DNA of 64,000 nucleotides from contig NZ_BAABWJ010000001.1 in the NCBI RefSeq assembly GCF_040372805.1, positions 1 to 64,000 on the forward strand. The letters are read 5' to 3'. The stretch comes from Pseudoteredinibacter isoporae_A. GTDB taxonomy: Bacteria; Pseudomonadota; Gammaproteobacteria; Pseudomonadales; Cellvibrionaceae. This document shows positions 55,043 to 64,000 of this stretch, in pieces. Each line of letters starts with the position of its first letter. Position 1 is the stretch's first letter. Made by a program: the position numbers and the translations under genes. The notes under the pieces are model-generated. The model was given only the letters and a program-made list of their open reading frames with translations. It searched no databases and had not been told where the DNA came from.

Positions 55043-55069
55043 CAACAGACAAGAACAGTATTCGCACTT

Positions 55070-56389
55070 ATGAAAATCGCAATTTGGGGTAATGAATTAA
55101 TCGCCTGGACCGCGGCCGCTTGCTTTGCCGAAATGGGCAATGAGGTCTTATTTGTGCCACTGTTTTCCGGTGACCACAACAGCGGTGAAAACCGTTCGAA
55201 CAACAGCCCCAATAAACAGGCAAAACTCCACGACGCACCAGCCAATGTTAAAGAAGAACCCAGTTTAGTCGAACAACTGCAGCAACAGTTGGACGCCGGC
55301 CGCTTGCGATTTACCGATACAGAAACAGCTCAGTCGGCCATGCTGCATTTCCTGGCTTTCCTCCCCAAGCAATTAGAATACGCCACATCACTTTGTCAGT
55401 TGGTCGCTGCGGACAGCAAACGACAATTGATTGTGATGAACGCCAGTAATTTCGGCATTGGCGCCAGCGATAAGCTGCAAGCTTGCTTCCGTGGCGAACA
55501 ACAGATCATAGCCTATATCCCGGATCAGCTGCCTGCCGGTAGCGCGCTGGCGCATTTTAAAAACCCTGATCATTTGATCATTGGCTGTCAGCAGGAATGG
55601 GCACTGATGCACATTCGGGCCTTATATCGTCCTTTTAGTCGAAACATCAATCAATGGTTATTGATGAGTGCACGAGAGGCGGAATACACCAAATTTGCCA
55701 TCACCGGTATGCTGGCCCTGCGCCTCGCGTACATCAATGATTTGGCCAACCTCGCTGATGAAATTGATGTCGACATTGATATCATTCGCCAGGCAATGGG
55801 CAGTGATGAACGTATTGGGCAACACTATTTAAACCCAGGTTGCGGCTTTGGTGGTGAACATTTCCCACAATATATTGAAGGCTTGGCTGGCACCCTAAGT
55901 GAAGCTCGAAATTCCAGTTTACTGAGTACAGTGCTGGAAGAGAACGAAAAACAAAAAGAACTTCCCTTCCGCAAACTTTGGCGCCATTACGATTGCGACT
56001 TGCAAGCCAAAACAATCAGCATTTGGGGACTGGCATTCAAACCCGGCACCGCCAGTATCAGTAATGCGCCTAGCTTAAAAGTGATTGATGCCCTATTGAA
56101 TCAAGGTTGCAAAGTGAAAGTGCACGACCCCATGGCCATGGCAAATATCGAAGCCTTTTTTAGCACACACCACCACCGCGAACAATTGGCATTTTGCGAC
56201 AGTGAAATGCAAGCACTTGAGCACAGCGATGGTTTGCTATTGCTGACAGAATGGGCACAATATTTCTCTCCCGATTACCAAGTCATGCTCGACACCATGA
56301 ACACCGCACTCCTCATTGATGGCCGCAATGTCTTTGACAAAAAATTAATCAAAGAACTCGGCTTTACTTACTACGGTGTTGGTCGCTGA
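55070..56389 (+). CDS. UDP-glucose/GDP-mannose dehydrogenase homologue lacking the catalytic Cys
   Basis: A 439-residue protein with the family architecture: an N-terminal Rossmann-like domain, a central domain (EAEYTKFAITGMLALRLAYI with the conserved Lys) and a C-terminal domain (ISIWGLAFKPGTASISNAPS). The catalytic motif GFGGSCFPKD is replaced by GFGGEHFPQ, with His264 at the Cys position. The N-terminal Rossmann glycine pattern is also changed (IWGNELIAWT). It may be a regulatory or structural pseudoenzyme or a divergent activity. It follows pgi and galU, consistent with UDP-glucose metabolism. Confidence 0.8.
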   Translation: MKIAIWGNELIAWTAAACFAEMGNEVLFVPLFSGDHNSGENRSNNSPNKQAKLHDAPANVKEEPSLVEQLQQQLDAGRLRFTDTETAQSAMLHFLAFLPKQLEYATSLCQLVAADSKRQLIVMNASNFGIGASDKLQACFRGEQQIIAYIPDQLPAGSALAHFKNPDHLIIGCQQEWALMHIRALYRPFSRNINQWLLMSAREAEYTKFAITGMLALRLAYINDLANLADEIDVDIDIIRQAMGSDERIGQHYLNPGCGFGGEHFPQYIEGLAGTLSEARNSSLLSTVLEENEKQKELPFRKLWRHYDCDLQAKTISIWGLAFKPGTASISNAPSLKVIDALLNQGCKVKVHDPMAMANIEAFFSTHHHREQLAFCDSEMQALEHSDGLLLLTEWAQYFSPDYQVMLDTMNTALLIDGRNVFDKKLIKELGFTYYGVGR

Positions 56390-56484
56390 ACAAGCAAATC
56401 CATCAACCCCAAGATCACAACCAGCGTGGCAAGTTACGTACGGAGCACTACACTTAATGTAGAGCACCACAGCAAATACTTGCT

Positions 56485-57075
56485 ATGCCCATCAAAAAAA
56501 TCCATCTACCCAGCCAAGCCGAACAAGAGTTGATTCGACAAGAGCTTGCACGCTTTCAAGATATTCCCGGCGCATTGAACATTGAGCAGGCAGACGGATA
56601 CTTTACCGCCTTGAACTTAAGCCCAGTCGACTACGACATCTCGGATTGGCTGGAATGCCTATGGGGTGGAGGCGATTTACCGGTTGGCGGAATTTTCTTC
56701 CACAGCAGTGATATTCTGCAGTGTTTTAGCACCATGATTCAACACTGGAAAAATGTCGACACGCGGCTCAGAAAGGATAACTTATTTCTGCCACTCGCAT
56801 TTTTAAAGCGGCCTGACGGAAGCTATTGGGCTCAAGGGTTTCTACTAGGAATACGGCTCTACCGTGATGAGTGGCAACGCTATTGCGATAAAACCGAGCA
56901 TAGCTTCGAGAAGATATTGAGCAGCCAAGCGTATCTTCATCACCGCAATAAACGGTTGCAACCACAACAGGAAATCAACATCTTGAATCAACGACTGATT
57001 ATCGCGATAAATCAATTCAGACAGGAATATCCGCCAAAAGAACAACCGAAACGTAACTTGAAAAAGCAGCGCTAA
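56485..57075 (+). CDS. UPF0149/YecA-like protein
   Basis: A 196-residue protein. The N-terminal part has IEQADGYFTALNLSPVDYDI and the later QGFLLGI, characteristic of UPF0149. The C-terminal SEC-C zinc motif of full YecA is absent; instead it ends in a basic tail. The function of the family is not established. It lies about 95 bp after the dehydrogenase homologue. Confidence 0.72.
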   Translation: MPIKKIHLPSQAEQELIRQELARFQDIPGALNIEQADGYFTALNLSPVDYDISDWLECLWGGGDLPVGGIFFHSSDILQCFSTMIQHWKNVDTRLRKDNLFLPLAFLKRPDGSYWAQGFLLGIRLYRDEWQRYCDKTEHSFEKILSSQAYLHHRNKRLQPQQEINILNQRLIIAINQFRQEYPPKEQPKRNLKKQR

Positions 57076-57639
57076 ACCAGCCATTCGCCGAAGCGAAACT
57101 ACAAGCTGGCAGCTGCTTGAACGCCAACCCTCTCACCTGAAAATGATGTCCACGTATCGTGTCCGAATTATTATTCAAGCTCAGAGAACACCCTATTTCC
57201 CTTGGCTTTTTCCAAATTCCTTTTTAGACATCTCCCTGGTTCGGCTATGAACCTTTTGAAAAATAATTCAATTGCCCTGAATTGGCTTTTGCCAGCCACT
57301 ATATATTTTGTGGGCTTTAAATTACCTCTTACGGCTTTTTTATAAGCGAGAGATGGGTGAAGTCTAAGTAATTAACTTGATACAGGCAACACAATTAGTG
57401 TGAATCAAATCACGCTTTCACTCTTATCAAGGAAATAAACGACAAAACACGACAGGAGCGCTGGACAATAAAATTTTTATAATAACTAGCTATTTCTGTC
57501 CAATTTTTTAATAACCGATTTATCTGGCTCTAACCGGGTAATTCAGCTTTGAAGTGATGCGATGTTTTGAAAAAACCCATCGATGAATCAACATTCAGAA
57601 CTTGCAACTTTTGATTGGGAAATGAAACCTATGAGCGCG
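57076..57639. other. 560-bp AT-rich gap between convergent genes
   Basis: No credible gene. It contains a near-consensus CRP-type site at 57399-57414, unexpected between convergent genes, followed about 55 bp later by a GGACA...TGTCC pair and a T-rich run near 57500-57512. This would fit an unrecognised small RNA. Confidence 0.4.
57399..57414. promoter_or_regulatory. CRP/Vfr-type site TGTGA-N6-TCACG
   Basis: TGTGA-ATCAAA-TCACG differs from the TGTGA-N6-TCACA consensus at one base. It lies downstream of both flanking genes, so no annotated gene is an obvious target. Confidence 0.55.
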
Positions 57640-58416
57640 TTAATTATTTGTCGATCGACCAAATGCCGTTATTGAGCAATGACGAGACTGTACGCTGACA
57701 TTTTCGATCTCAAATTCTTTTTTGGCTTTCAGTGCAGTGGCCATGCTGAATACACCACTGCCCTGCTCGATCCGATAGACTTGCTCTTGATGCCAATGAT
57801 ACTCAATCGCTTCACCATTAAAGACCTCGACTCGAAATTCAGATTCACAACGAACCTTGGCACGAGTGATATCTGCCTGGCTTCGCAAACCAAATCGCAA
57901 ACTGAAATTACAAAGACGAATACGCGCGCCTTCCGCTTTTTGACAATTTAGCTGCTCATCTTCCAAGTTTATACTGACAGGCTGATTGGACGGGAAGTGC
58001 CGAGCGGTATGTGCGGTGGAAACCGACGAAGATTGGGTTTGGCTTGTTTTTTCAGCTCGGCCCCCAAGTCGTCGGGAAACCGGGTCGACAGCAATGAATT
58101 CAGAACGAATCCAGGCGCGTTGCTGTTCAGAGCTGCGGTTAGGTTCAGTCGAGGTGAAACGAATCTCAGTCCAGTTATCTCGAACCTGCCGCCGACTGAC
58201 CATTTTTCCTTGTTTTAAGCGTGTCACGACGGCGAAGTGTTCACCCGGCCCCTGATACACCGTCACCCTATCGCGAGTTACGATTCCATATTCAGCGGCT
58301 TGCACGGTGCTCACCAGAACAGCGCCTAAGCATCCGACTAAACTCACATAAAAAACGCCATCGCTCAGCAGACGAAGGACATAACCCTTCCAATGTACTC
58401 GTTTTGCGATTGGCAT
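57640..58416 (-). CDS. Exported SH3-domain protein
   Basis: A 258-residue protein. A hydrophobic N-terminal segment (about residues 18-40, ending TVQAA) is a signal or anchor. A bacterial SH3 domain covers about 45-112 (VTVYQGPGEHFAVVTRLKQG, WIRSEFIAV). The C-terminal part has four Cys (about 158-252), possibly disulphide bonded. It is probably periplasmic, and the target is unknown. It lies 106 bp upstream of manC/algA on the same strand order but reads away from it. Confidence 0.7.
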   Translation of the reverse strand: MPIAKRVHWKGYVLRLLSDGVFYVSLVGCLGAVLVSTVQAAEYGIVTRDRVTVYQGPGEHFAVVTRLKQGKMVSRRQVRDNWTEIRFTSTEPNRSSEQQRAWIRSEFIAVDPVSRRLGGRAEKTSQTQSSSVSTAHTARHFPSNQPVSINLEDEQLNCQKAEGARIRLCNFSLRFGLRSQADITRAKVRCESEFRVEVFNGEAIEYHWHQEQVYRIEQGSGVFSMATALKAKKEFEIENVSVQSRHCSITAFGRSTNN

Positions 58417-58522
58417 ACTGTTTCCTTGCCATACCGGCGCGTAGTGTCAGTACGGAACGGGCTCCATGGTTCACCGTAAATGCGCTGTTGCATCTATTCA
58501 GCTCAGAGCCCTGAGTCCTACA

Positions 58523-59935
58523 TTACCCCCGTCCGTAGTCATCCTGCAAGCGTACAATGTCATCTTCCCCCAAATAAGAACCGGATTGCACTTCAATCAG
58601 TTCCAGAGGGATCTTGCCAGGATTCTCCAAACAATGAACCACACCGATAGGAATGTAGGTTGATTCATTTTCACTGACCAGCAGCGTTTTTTCACCATTG
58701 GTCACTTTTGCTGTGCCGCTGACAACAATCCAATGCTCCGCTCGGTGGTGATGTTTCTGTAAACTCAGCTTGGCACCGGGATTCACCGTGATACGCTTGA
58801 CCTGATAACGTTCGCCAGCATCTACCGAATCGTATTTCCCCCAGGGGCGATACACTTCCCGGTGCTGGACATGCTCGCGACGGCCAAGACGTTTAAGATC
58901 TCCAACAATATCTTTAACTTCTTGCACGCGGTTGCGATCTGCCACCAACACGGCGTCCTTGGTATCCACTATCACCAGATTATCCACGCCAATCGTGGCC
59001 ACCAATTTTTCCTGGGCAATGACAAAGTTATTGTGACTGTCTTTATCAATCACATCACCCTGATGAACATTGCCTTGAGCATTTTTGTCCTTGATGTCCC
59101 AAAGCGCAGACCAGCTTCCTACATCACTCCAACCAGCATCTAGCGGAAAAACCACAGCTTGATCCGTTTTCTCCATAACCGCATAATCAATCGAGTCATC
59201 CGGACAGGCCTCAAAAGCGGTTTTATTGATGCGCAAAAAATCCAAATCCGCACTCAGATCCCGAGACGCCGATTCACAGGCATGATAAATATCGGGCCGG
59301 TATTCTTTTAATTCTTCCAGATATCGATCGGCTCGAAATAGGAACATACCGCTGTTCCAAAGATACTCACCACTCGCCAGATATTGCTCCGCAGTGGCTA
59401 AATCCGGTTTCTCGACAAACGCATCAACCTTAAAGGCAGCGGCTTCGCTTTCCCCCTGTCGAATATAACCATAACCCGTCGCTGGACTGTCTGGCACAAT
59501 GCCGAACGTCACCAACTTCCCATCGCGGGCGATCGGCAATGCCTGTTCAACTACGCGCCGAAACTCCACATCGTTTTCAATAGCATGATCCGCCGCCAAC
59601 ACCAATAACAGCTGCCTGCCCTCACCTCGTTGCTGTGCCCTAAAGGCAGCCAATGCAATAGCAGGCGCGGTGTTACGTCCAACCGGTTCCAGTAGAATGT
59701 CGGCTTTTTTACCCAACTGGCGTAAATGCTCGGCCACCAGAAAACGATGCTCTTCGTTGCTGATGATCGTGGTCTGGCTTTCCGGCAGGCCTACCAAGCG
59801 CTGAATGGTTTCCTGCAGCATGCTGCATTCACTGTTCAGATTCAGGAATTGCTTGGGGTAGGCCGTACGCGACATAGGCCACATACGAGTTCCCGAGCCA
59901 CCGGCCATGATGACGATATTCAATGCTTCAGACAT
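58523..59935 (-). CDS. manC: Mannose-1-phosphate guanylyltransferase/mannose-6-phosphate isomerase
   Basis: A 470-residue bifunctional enzyme that makes GDP-mannose (AlgA/ManC/CpsB type). The N-terminal nucleotidyltransferase domain has IVIMAGGSGTRMWPMSRTAYPKQF, LEPVGRNTAPA and FVEKP. The C-terminal cupin isomerase domain has RPWGKYDSVD, KLSLQKHHHRAEHWIVVSG and STYIPIGVVHCLENPG. It serves exopolysaccharide or LPS sugar supply. Confidence 0.95.
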   Translation of the reverse strand: MSEALNIVIMAGGSGTRMWPMSRTAYPKQFLNLNSECSMLQETIQRLVGLPESQTTIISNEEHRFLVAEHLRQLGKKADILLEPVGRNTAPAIALAAFRAQQRGEGRQLLLVLAADHAIENDVEFRRVVEQALPIARDGKLVTFGIVPDSPATGYGYIRQGESEAAAFKVDAFVEKPDLATAEQYLASGEYLWNSGMFLFRADRYLEELKEYRPDIYHACESASRDLSADLDFLRINKTAFEACPDDSIDYAVMEKTDQAVVFPLDAGWSDVGSWSALWDIKDKNAQGNVHQGDVIDKDSHNNFVIAQEKLVATIGVDNLVIVDTKDAVLVADRNRVQEVKDIVGDLKRLGRREHVQHREVYRPWGKYDSVDAGERYQVKRITVNPGAKLSLQKHHHRAEHWIVVSGTAKVTNGEKTLLVSENESTYIPIGVVHCLENPGKIPLELIEVQSGSYLGEDDIVRLQDDYGRG

Positions 59936-60135
59936 GAAACAAGCCTTTTATAAAAATCGACGGAGCGGACTTCGCGCATTATTGCAATGTTGTTGTCCGG
60001 GGGTGCTGGCCTGAACGCCAGCTTGAATGGTCTAAATCTAACATTTAAGGCGGGAAAGCCCAATGGCGAATCCGCCGAAAGGACTGGTCATTTTGAGGCC
60101 CGCACTGCGCACGAGCCCAGTAACTTACAATCAGT

Positions 60136-61617
60136 TCAGACCACCATTTCAGCGGCACGGAAAATAGCTCTCGCTTTGTTCATGGTTTCTTTCCACTCCA
60201 GTTCTGGCTTGGAATCCGCCACGACACCGGCACCGGCTTGAACATACAAGGTGTGATCTTTAATCACTGCGGTGCGAATAGCGATGGCCGTATCCATGTT
60301 GCCATTCCAAGACAAATACCCCACAGCCCCACCGTAAATCCCACGCTTTTCAGACTCCAGTTCATCGATAATTTCCATCGCACGAATCTTGGGTGCTCCA
60401 GACAAGGTACCCGCCGGTAGTGCCGCACGCAGCACGTCCATTGCGTTCAAACCTTCACGCAGTTGCCCGGTGACGTTCGACGTAATGTGCATCACATGGG
60501 AATAGCGTTCCACCACCATTTTATCGGTCAGCTTCACACTGCCAATCTCTGACACTCTGCCCGCATCATTCCGACCCAGATCAATCAACATCAAGTGCTC
60601 GGCGATTTCTTTGGGGTCGTTCACCAAATCCTGTTCCAGCTCGATATCTTCTTCCGGCGTTTTACCTCGGCGTCGAGTACCGGCAATGGGACGAACCGTC
60701 ACTTCATTATTTTCCAAACGAGCGAGAATTTCCGGACTGGAGCCCACAACATGATGATCGCCAAGATCCAGGAAATACATGTACGGAGATGGATTCAAGC
60801 TTCGCAACGCCCGATACAGATTCAGGGGTTCAGACTCAAAGGGTAGAGACAGACGTTGGGATACCACGACCTGCATGGTGTCTCCGCTTAATACATAATC
60901 CTTGATCTTATCCACGGCCTGCTGAAAATTGGCTTCACCAAAGCTTGAGCGAAACTGCGTTTCCGTGTCACCTTTCGCTTCCAAAGACATGGGCGCGGTT
61001 TCAGGTGTCGCTCCTCGCAGTCTTTTTTCCAGAGCATCCAGACGTTCTTCAGCGTCTCGGACAGCGGTCTCGTCCCGCGCCTGATCACCAGAAATTTCTG
61101 CATGATTGATTAAAATAATCTTGCCGGAAAGATTATCGAAAACCAAAATATCTTCTGAAACCATCAATAAGATATCCGGCGTACCAATGGTGTCATCGTT
61201 AACCAGTGGTTTTAATTTAGGCTCAACATAACGCACGCAATCATACGCAAAATAACCTACCAAGCCGCCAGTAAACATAGGTAAGCCTGGGATTTCTGGG
61301 CTGCGGTAACGGGCCTTAAAATCTTCAACAAAACTCAATGGATCGGCCATGGTATGACTCTCGATGAGTTCTCCTTGCTGGCGAATCTCGATGTTGTCGC
61401 CTCGCACCGTCAACACCGTTTGGGCTGGTAATCCCAGAATCGAATAACGTCCCCACTTCTCTCCGCCCTGGACAGACTCGAACAGATAACTGTAAGGGCC
61501 TTGGGCCAATTTCAAGTAGCTGGACAGCGGCGTGTCCAGGTCAGCCAACACTTCACGCTGTACAGGTACACGGTTATAGCCCGATTGGGCCAACGCATCT
61601 AAATCGATAGAACTCAT
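60136..61617 (-). CDS. trpE: Anthranilate synthase component I
   Basis: A 493-residue chorismate-using enzyme. Key motifs: QVVVSQRLSLPF, PYMYFLDLGDHHVVGSSPEI, RPIAGTRRRG, DLGRNDAGRV and LPAGTLSGAPKIRAMEI. The feedback-inhibition element LESVQGGEKWGRYS type is present near residue 47. It is separate from trpG. A hairpin lies in its upstream region but no Trp-rich leader peptide was found. Confidence 0.96.
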   Translation of the reverse strand: MSSIDLDALAQSGYNRVPVQREVLADLDTPLSSYLKLAQGPYSYLFESVQGGEKWGRYSILGLPAQTVLTVRGDNIEIRQQGELIESHTMADPLSFVEDFKARYRSPEIPGLPMFTGGLVGYFAYDCVRYVEPKLKPLVNDDTIGTPDILLMVSEDILVFDNLSGKIILINHAEISGDQARDETAVRDAEERLDALEKRLRGATPETAPMSLEAKGDTETQFRSSFGEANFQQAVDKIKDYVLSGDTMQVVVSQRLSLPFESEPLNLYRALRSLNPSPYMYFLDLGDHHVVGSSPEILARLENNEVTVRPIAGTRRRGKTPEEDIELEQDLVNDPKEIAEHLMLIDLGRNDAGRVSEIGSVKLTDKMVVERYSHVMHITSNVTGQLREGLNAMDVLRAALPAGTLSGAPKIRAMEIIDELESEKRGIYGGAVGYLSWNGNMDTAIAIRTAVIKDHTLYVQAGAGVVADSKPELEWKETMNKARAIFRAAEMVV

Positions 61618-62030
61618 GATATTGCCTTGCTATATATCCCAACGCCAACGGACACAGGCCTGGAGCCAAGTCCGTTTTTACGGCGATCCACCGCCAATTG
61701 CATTGCGGCTAAATAATTAATGTGTAAATGGTTTTCGAGAAGTGCAAAGATGCTTGCGAACTTTGCTGAAGATTCGCTTAGGGGCGCCATCGCCAGCTGA
61801 GGGCGTGGTAGTTGAATTGCGAAGGCTTATTCACAGCCCGGGCTCCTTGAATGCTGGGAGTTGCATTACGTTATGCTGGCGGGCAGTTTACTGGCTTTTG
61901 AGCATATTGGCTAGACTTGGCAACGCCTTGATCTGAGTCGCTGCCAACAAGCCCGCCTTTGCGCTCGCCCTGAATGGATTGAGAGACCATGAGGAGGAGA
62001 TCAAACAAAGGCGATACAAAGGCACTCGGC
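61618..62030. promoter_or_regulatory. trpE upstream region with a hairpin
   Basis: About 410 bp without a supported gene. AACGGAC (61647-61653) and GTCCGTT (61670-61676) form a 7-bp stem with an inner GGC/GCC pair, 30 bp from the trpE start. No Trp-codon-rich leader was seen on the trpE strand, so classical attenuation is not supported. Confidence 0.4.
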
Positions 62031-62324
62031 TCAGTGCATGGAGGAGTTGGGTCTTGCCAACTTTGTAATTTTGTCCCACTCCCCCTCGATCAATGCACGT
62101 TTTTTATTTCGATCCCAGGCTTTAATGCGCCGCTCGGAGCGCTTGGCCTCCTCCTGGGTGTCGAACTGATCTTGAAATACCAGCTTCACAGGCAGTCGTT
62201 TGTACGTATAACAACGCGTATCAACCGCCTCATTGATTTCATTCAATCTTGTCTCTAAATCATCGGTATGGCTGGTATAAAAACTGCCATCAGCGCATTC
62301 GAGAATATAAACTACGTAAGACAT
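62031..62324 (-). CDS. GIY-YIG domain protein
   Basis: A 97-residue small GIY-YIG superfamily protein (UvrC-N-like, YhbQ type). The motif region reads VVYILECADGSFYTSHTDDLETRL, and the later AKRSERRIKAWDRNKKRALI matches the family. In the YIG half, YTS replaces the usual YxG. Small proteins of this kind have doubtful or weak nuclease activity. It stands alone between trpE and gph. Confidence 0.82.
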   Translation of the reverse strand: MSYVVYILECADGSFYTSHTDDLETRLNEINEAVDTRCYTYKRLPVKLVFQDQFDTQEEAKRSERRIKAWDRNKKRALIEGEWDKITKLARPNSSMH

Positions 62325-62638
62325 AGCATCCGTCCTTGCTCGTACTGTGTTCGTTCTTAAATGGATAATATGCCGGACTTACTGCACTTTACTCCGGAAA
62401 ATGTCATTGTCATGAGAATCAGTTCGGCGTCCCTGGTTTCATCTCCACGACTATTTTAGGTATATCAAAAAAATTCAACTTGCGTCGTGCAAAATGACCG
62501 AACGGCAGAAAAACGCACAAAAAACCTTACTTGTAACCACTGCGTAGGTTTTATGTGTCGTAGGGAAGTTTTAAATGAAATTTCGGGTAACGGACAAAAA
62601 CACGAACTAAAAGGAAGAAAATTTAAGCACAGAAAACT
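62325..62638. other. Intergenic stretch between the GIY-YIG gene and gph
   Basis: About 310 bp. No gene, repeat or clear terminator was recognised; a 76-codon forward frame overlaps gph and is not credible. Confidence 0.4.
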
Positions 62639-63376
62639 TCAATCGAGAATGGGATGCGAAAGATTGGAAACAACACAATCGGGTTGCCAATTTTCGATCG
62701 GGACACCATTGCTGTAGCCATAATTGACTGCAACCATTTTTACAGCTGCCGATTGAGCCGAAAAAACATCCGCTTTAGAGTCCCCCACCATGACCGCATC
62801 CTGAGAAGACACAGCGTAGTATTCCAGGGCGTGCTGCAAGGGCAGAGGGCTCGGTTTTTTCTCAGGCAAACTGTCACCCCCAAGTACTAAGCTGAAAAAT
62901 TCAGCAATACCCAAGCCTTCCAAAATCGGCAACGTTAATGCGATGGGTTTATTGGTAATGACCGCCATCTGAACATTATTCTCAAGCAGAGATGCCAAAC
63001 ACGCTTCCACTCCGGGATACAGAACCGTCTTATTCACGGGCGTTTCTTGGTAAGCTCGCAGGAATTGTTGCAGGTATCGCTCAACCTCCTCGTCCGACAA
63101 TTCATCAGCGGCCTGCTCGTACTGATCAACTGGCCAGTCACTGGCCCGAGAATCATTTACCCAAACTAACGCCCGACGCACCAGTCGTTCAGCGCCATTA
63201 CCCACCCATTGGCGAACGCGTACCTCACCAGCCAACGGCAGATCATTTTCAGCCAGCATATCATCGATAGCCGCCGCAATATCATAGGCACTGTCCACTA
63301 AGGTTCCGTCCAAATCGAACATCACCAACTTAGGGAAAACATCAAAACCAAGGGATCGGAAAATACTCGGGTGCAT
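62639..63376 (-). CDS. gph: Phosphoglycolate phosphatase
   Basis: A 245-residue HAD hydrolase. Motif I is VMFDLDGTLVDSAYDI, motif II is MAVITNKP, and motif IV is VMVGDSKADVFSA. The length and cap layout match Gph. The ATG at 63376 is preferred over a TTG at 63382. It is near trpE, as in Pseudomonas. Confidence 0.9.
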   Translation of the reverse strand: MHPSIFRSLGFDVFPKLVMFDLDGTLVDSAYDIAAAIDDMLAENDLPLAGEVRVRQWVGNGAERLVRRALVWVNDSRASDWPVDQYEQAADELSDEEVERYLQQFLRAYQETPVNKTVLYPGVEACLASLLENNVQMAVITNKPIALTLPILEGLGIAEFFSLVLGGDSLPEKKPSPLPLQHALEYYAVSSQDAVMVGDSKADVFSAQSAAVKMVAVNYGYSNGVPIENWQPDCVVSNLSHPILD

Positions 63377-63495
63377 AGACAAAATGCCAAAGGCGAATAG
63401 GCAGATTACAACTTCATTCGCAACAGCAATTTAAACACTGTTGCAGGAAAAGCGCCCGCAATGGCAAGCCATTACAGGCGAGTTAGATCAAGAAA

Positions 63496-64000
63496 TTACA
63501 ACAACCCTAAACTGGCAAAGAAGGCTCGCAGGGCCTTTTCTTCACCCTGTTCCCAGGCTTTCAGCGCCGCAGTGCCAATGATTCCCATGTCGGCGTGTTT
63601 GGCCAGAAATTCCAAATCTTCTTTCGCTGCCACACCAAAGCCCACGCCAATCGGGACCGGAGACATTTCTCGGCACTTATCCAGAAACTCACCGACCTCG
63701 GTATCCATATCCGTTTTGCTGCCGGTGACACCACGACGAGCCACAACATAGACAAAGCCATCCGCCGCTTGAGCAATGGTTTGCAAGCGCTGCTCAGTGT
63801 TGGTGGGGGTCATCAAAACAATCGGGGCAATGTCTTGACTCTTAGCATAGTCATGCAGGGTCCGGGCCTCTTCCAATGGCAAATCTGGAACAATAAAACC
63901 GCAACCTCCAGCCGCTTTCAAGGCATCGACAAACGCTTCGTGGCCCATTTTAAATACGGTATTGTAGTAACCCATCATCAGCACTTTAAAATCAAAACGC
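63496..64000 (-). CDS. trpA: Tryptophan synthase alpha chain, 5' end outside the window
   Basis: At least 168 C-terminal residues of TrpA are present, and the frame stays open to the window edge. Recognised blocks: VLMMGYYNTVFKMG, GFIVPDLPLEEA, APIVLMTPTNTEQRLQTIA, GFVYVVARRGVTGSKT and PIGVGFGVAAKEDL. The protein begins to the right of the window, where trpB would be expected. Confidence 0.94.
   Translation of the reverse strand, partial: RFDFKVLMMGYYNTVFKMGHEAFVDALKAAGGCGFIVPDLPLEEARTLHDYAKSQDIAPIVLMTPTNTEQRLQTIAQAADGFVYVVARRGVTGSKTDMDTEVGEFLDKCREMSPVPIGVGFGVAAKEDLEFLAKHADMGIIGTAALKAWEQGEEKALRAFFASLGLL

Noticed and set aside
1..64000. CRISPR arrays and rRNA genes
   Set aside because: No regular direct-repeat array and no rRNA-like conserved stretches were seen in reading the window.

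Overview
The window looks like a chromosomal segment of a free-living, probably marine gammaproteobacterium close to the Pseudomonadales/Cellvibrionales. The evidence is gene content and order. The crp/vfr gene lies beside coq7, osmC and trpGDC, a neighbourhood also known from Pseudomonas. There are also dusB-fis, prmA, a type II secretion cluster in E-F-G-H-I-J-K-L-M-C/N order, a TonB-dependent receptor and PilZ-type signalling. No rRNA gene, complete tRNA gene or CRISPR array was seen.

Positions 1-4450 are an accessory island. It carries a C-terminal scrap of an ISL3-type transposase, a tyrosine-recombinase pseudogene with two in-frame stops, an inverted repeat, a secreted protein divergent from a WYL regulator, a 32-bp perfect palindrome, and a Fic-family regulator preceded by six copies of an 11-bp motif, one of which contains its start codon. 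The island ends at a 25-base copy of a tRNA 3' end (best fit tRNA-Leu) followed by a terminator. This suggests integration into a tRNA gene.

From 4.5 to 14.4 kb there is an LpxL-type acyltransferase. Next is a TonB receptor / LuxR regulator / MFS transporter / agmatinase-family cluster with two matching TACCC-N5-GGGTA sites at nearly the same distance from two start codons. Molybdate transporter genes modB and modC follow without modA, then a parvulin isomerase. A 577-residue secreted protein (14.5-16.2 kb) and an 850-bp gene-free gap precede the type II secretion operon (17.1-25.1 kb), which lacks the secretin gene gspD.

From 25 to 34 kb lie a methyltransferase, radA, a divergent pair encoding a triple-DnaT-domain protein and a lambda-P-like protein, and an operon of cytochrome c, an aldonolactone-oxidase-type flavoprotein and a PLP-fold enzyme, with a TetR regulator upstream and then a PilZ protein. 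From 34 to 45 kb is core housekeeping: prmA, a zinc-ribbon/DUF3426 protein, dusB-fis, purH, purD, a Ycf46-like AAA+ ATPase, coq7, osmC and vfr.

From 45.7 to 51.3 kb there is a PepSY/response-regulator/histidine-kinase operon and trpGDC. From 51.5 to 60 kb are envelope and sugar-nucleotide genes (a His-rich secreted protein, galU, pgi, a UDP-glucose dehydrogenase homologue without its catalytic Cys, a UPF0149 protein, an SH3 protein, and manC/algA). The window ends with trpE, a GIY-YIG protein, gph and a partial trpA. All functional statements come from reading motifs and family resemblance by eye; no database search was run.
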